Under the pieces are notes generated by a model that worked only from the letters and a program-made list of their open reading frames with translations, searched no databases and was not told the origin of the DNA. Shown piece by piece: positions 61,239 to 64,000 of a stretch of DNA of 64,000 nt. The translations under genes and the position numbers were made by a program. The first letter of the stretch is position 1. The number at the start of each line of letters is the position of its first letter. Source of the DNA: Mactra quadrangularis (taxonomy: Eukaryota; Mollusca; Bivalvia; Venerida; Mactridae); NCBI GenBank assembly GCA_025267735.1, contig CM046303.1:42731380-42795379 (forward strand), in the 5' to 3' direction.

Positions 61239-62034
61239 GTCTAGAGGTACAGCATGTATCCGAAACTTTATCCTGAAAGGTGCAGCTCTTAAAACAAGTT
61301 AAAGGTATGGATTCTTTAACTCAAGAAGTTATCACAGTACCTCTTGTTAAAGCCAATATATGAAGATATATTTATTTATGGCAGACATAAAAACTGTCTT
61401 GCAGCCGTGAAGTTTATAAATATACCATGCATTAAATAAACAGTAAAATTTTCAAGCCATTTTATTTCCTATTTTTTAAAAACAGGGAACCGTTTTATTC
61501 TCATTTTGTTAACATTAACTACAATGATTCAAAACCGTTGTAGAGCCTTATTATATAATTTGAAAGATATGTTTTAATACTTCATCGTAAACATACTGTG
61601 ATCCAAACTATTGTTTAAGAATTGACATCCACCTTCTACTTCCGGTCTCAATCTATCGTCAATTTAAAATTAGATAAATACCATAGACACATACAATTTA
61701 AGTTCATTTAAAAATTATTTTCATGGGAGGTGTTTATAATAATATAATATCAATGTATATTTTCTTTGCAGTCTATGGACAATTTAACATTTGATAATGA
61801 TGTTTGTAAAAATCAAATTAACAAACTGATGCTAGCGGTGCTTCAGAACGACCACATGATTTAATATATATATATAGATATGTATATAACTGCTTTTGTT
61901 ACAGTTCATCAGAATTTATTTTCTTCTGTGTGGACAGTCTTATATGAGTTAACTATAAATAGTCATCTTGGTGACAGCTATTTATTGTTTATTGTTATAA
62001 CAATATAAAAACTGAATAATTGTATTGTGAACAT

Positions 62035-62225
62035 AACATTATGGCACCGGTTAGACTATTCAATGTCTGACAGAAACATCCGACTGTCAACAAATTGTTT
62101 CGGTTGGTTCATAATATGTCAATTATAGAGTATAGACGGTTCTATCAGGAAAGTTTGTTTCTATCAAAGCAGTATTAACATTTGGACAATATCCAATGTA
62201 GAAATGTTGTGTCTGTTATTGATGG
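62035..62225 (-). repeat. Copine intron-1 segment, copy 3
   Basis: Upstream of exon 2 of copine copy 3; includes 'CCGACTGTCAACAAATTGTT' and 'ATATGTCAATTATAGAG'. Its place supports a still more distant first exon. Confidence 0.6.
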
Positions 62226-62959
62226 TCAAGAAAATAACCAATTATATATATCTACTAGACAATGTATAGCCTTTGTAGGCATGTGATTGGTAACTTATAT
62301 CACACATAAAATATGTGATATACATCGTATAATTATATGGGAAAAAATGAAATGTTAAAACAATGTTTATTATAGCAAATGTCCAGTACACTTTTTAACA
62401 AAAATTCTAACGATAAAGGTTATGGTAAGTAAGATTCATAAAGATTGCAGTTCAAAGTCAGAAGGATGATAAACCTATTAACTATGATATGATATTCAAA
62501 ACATTTACAATATTCTACGTAGTTCAATAATATTTGGAATTGGTTGACCAAAAATGACCGTATTATTATTGTTTCTCGCTTTTTACTTACGATGGTTTTT
62601 ATTGTACGATTTTTTGTAAAAGCGCTACTGACCATCCGTTTATTTTTAATGCAATTGAATAATATCTATCACGTTTAAAATGAGTTGCTAGTACGGCAAA
62701 AACGAATGAATTAGACGGCTTTTCTAAGACTATTTTCTCTTAGTACAAATGCACTCGTGTAATACAGCATAGTCATTCAATACACTAGATTTTAAGGTCA
62801 TATATATATAACACCAAATATTCTCCAACAGGTTATTGTAGACATCGTCCACGTTCTATTACTCAGGTGTGTAAGTGAAATAATTGTGCAAAATGTGATA
62901 AAAGCACCAAATTTGGCATGGAGGTACTTTGAGTCATACTGATCAATATTAGCCCAGGA

Positions 62960-63515
62960 GACAATCATGAGGGGCCTTGTATCTTGCCTAAATGGGGCCC
63001 CGAAAGGGGCACATAAATAGGCACATAGTTTTAAAATTATCATCTCTATAGAAATTTAAGATGGTTATTAAAATATATGTATTATGATTTTATATGCCTA
63101 AGAAAGTATATTGTACACTCAAAAATAGCTTTTTGTCAGTTTATTTGCAGTTGAGGCCCGGCATCTGCTTTGAACTTGTCATAAGGCCCTAATTTATGCA
63201 TAATGTAATAATATAATTGAATAAATGGTAAATATTTTATTTGAAATCATACAAATACACCAAACTTTCTCAAAATAAGCCTTCAATAATTAATTTATGT
63301 AGATACACCAGAATCAGCATGAGGTACCATTGTATGAAACACATGAGGCCCCGAATGGGTTTATGTTTGAACTCGAAATAAATTAATACCAAGTAAGCCA
63401 ATATACACTTTATTCAATTTAAACGGATAGATAAACTTACTATTTAAGATATGTACATTCAAAATTACGATTTTAGATAATAATACTTATTTCTAAAAGT
63501 TGAGGCCCTTACTGG
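62960..63515. repeat. Degenerate repeat marked by GAGGCC at about 160-190 bp spacing
   Basis: GAGGGGCC at 62969 and GAGGCCC at 63153, 63345 and 63502 mark loosely similar units that also share AT-rich stretches such as 'CTTTATTCAATTT'. Similarity between units is weak. Confidence 0.4.
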
Positions 63516-64000
63516 GGTAATTTCATAACGTGAAGCTTAGATAATTGTAAAAAAAGGTCTAACCATTTTTTTATTATTGAAACTTATGTTGTCATTACAA
63601 GTGTGTTACATTTCAACAATTCATATAACAATTTGGTAAGGTTAAACGGTACCCAATTAAACATAATTGAACATGGATGATTATTATATTCATTACCGTT
63701 CTAGGCCTGTATTACGAGAGACTATACGACCTGTTTTCGTCCTAAATTTAACAAAATCATATTTCTGTTATGTATTAAGAGTTTTGATACGCCTTAGATA
63801 CATTTCAAGTTTTAAAACAGTATGTGATCATGTTTTAATACAAGTCTAATATCACCATTTTAAAAAATGAAATAGTCCTGTAAGAGACTATGCATTACAC
63901 CGACACCATACCCTTGAAGCTCGGAGTAATAATGAAACAAATTTGTACATTTGTATACTGTGTTTGATGTACAAACTACATGTAATTTTAAACAGACTTT

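Overview
This is an AT-rich stretch of animal nuclear DNA with spliced genes, long introns and many decayed transposons. The tRNA-derived SINEs, whose tails carry the 'GGCGTTAAACCCAA'-type ending, the 'GGGCCATNATGGCCCT' repeat family and the lineage-specific gene families all point to a bivalve mollusc; I cannot fix the species. Every protein-coding gene I can support is on the minus strand, and coordinates below are plus-strand.

Left half (about 7.8-27.5 kb): one complete DEG/ENaC sodium-channel gene of 13 coding exons, rebuilt from splice sites and reading phase (638 codons plus stop in 12 large introns). Its fourth coding exon adds a long extracellular insert with two furin-type basic sites around an acidic tract. 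The introns hold a 180-bp tandem array, SINE pieces, foldback elements and an ancient interspersed repeat. About 3 kb upstream of its first exon lies a broken second copy of the same gene (30.5-35.2 kb), with only exons 2, 5 and 9 recognisable and interrupted by two repeat elements.

Right half (37.6 kb to the edge): three tandem genes of the copine / plant-RGLG-like von Willebrand factor A (VWA) family, all with the same exon phases. Copies 1 and 2 are complete (281 and 283 aa); copy 3 lacks only its first coding exon, which I did not find in the window and which probably lies beyond the right edge. A non-coding segment from copine intron 1 occurs in all three copies and once more, orphaned, at about 28.8 kb.

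Between the genes are two SINE families, a LINE reverse-transcriptase 3' remnant (48.9-49.6 kb), two TIR elements with possible TAA target duplications (one with CGAY repeated about every 11 bp), further palindromic foldback elements, and the 'GGGCCAT' repeats. The far left (1-7.7 kb), 35.2-37.6 kb, 44.3-46.2 kb and the last 2.7 kb contain no gene I can support. Nothing suggests the channel and VWA genes act together; the shared theme is local tandem duplication with decay of some copies.
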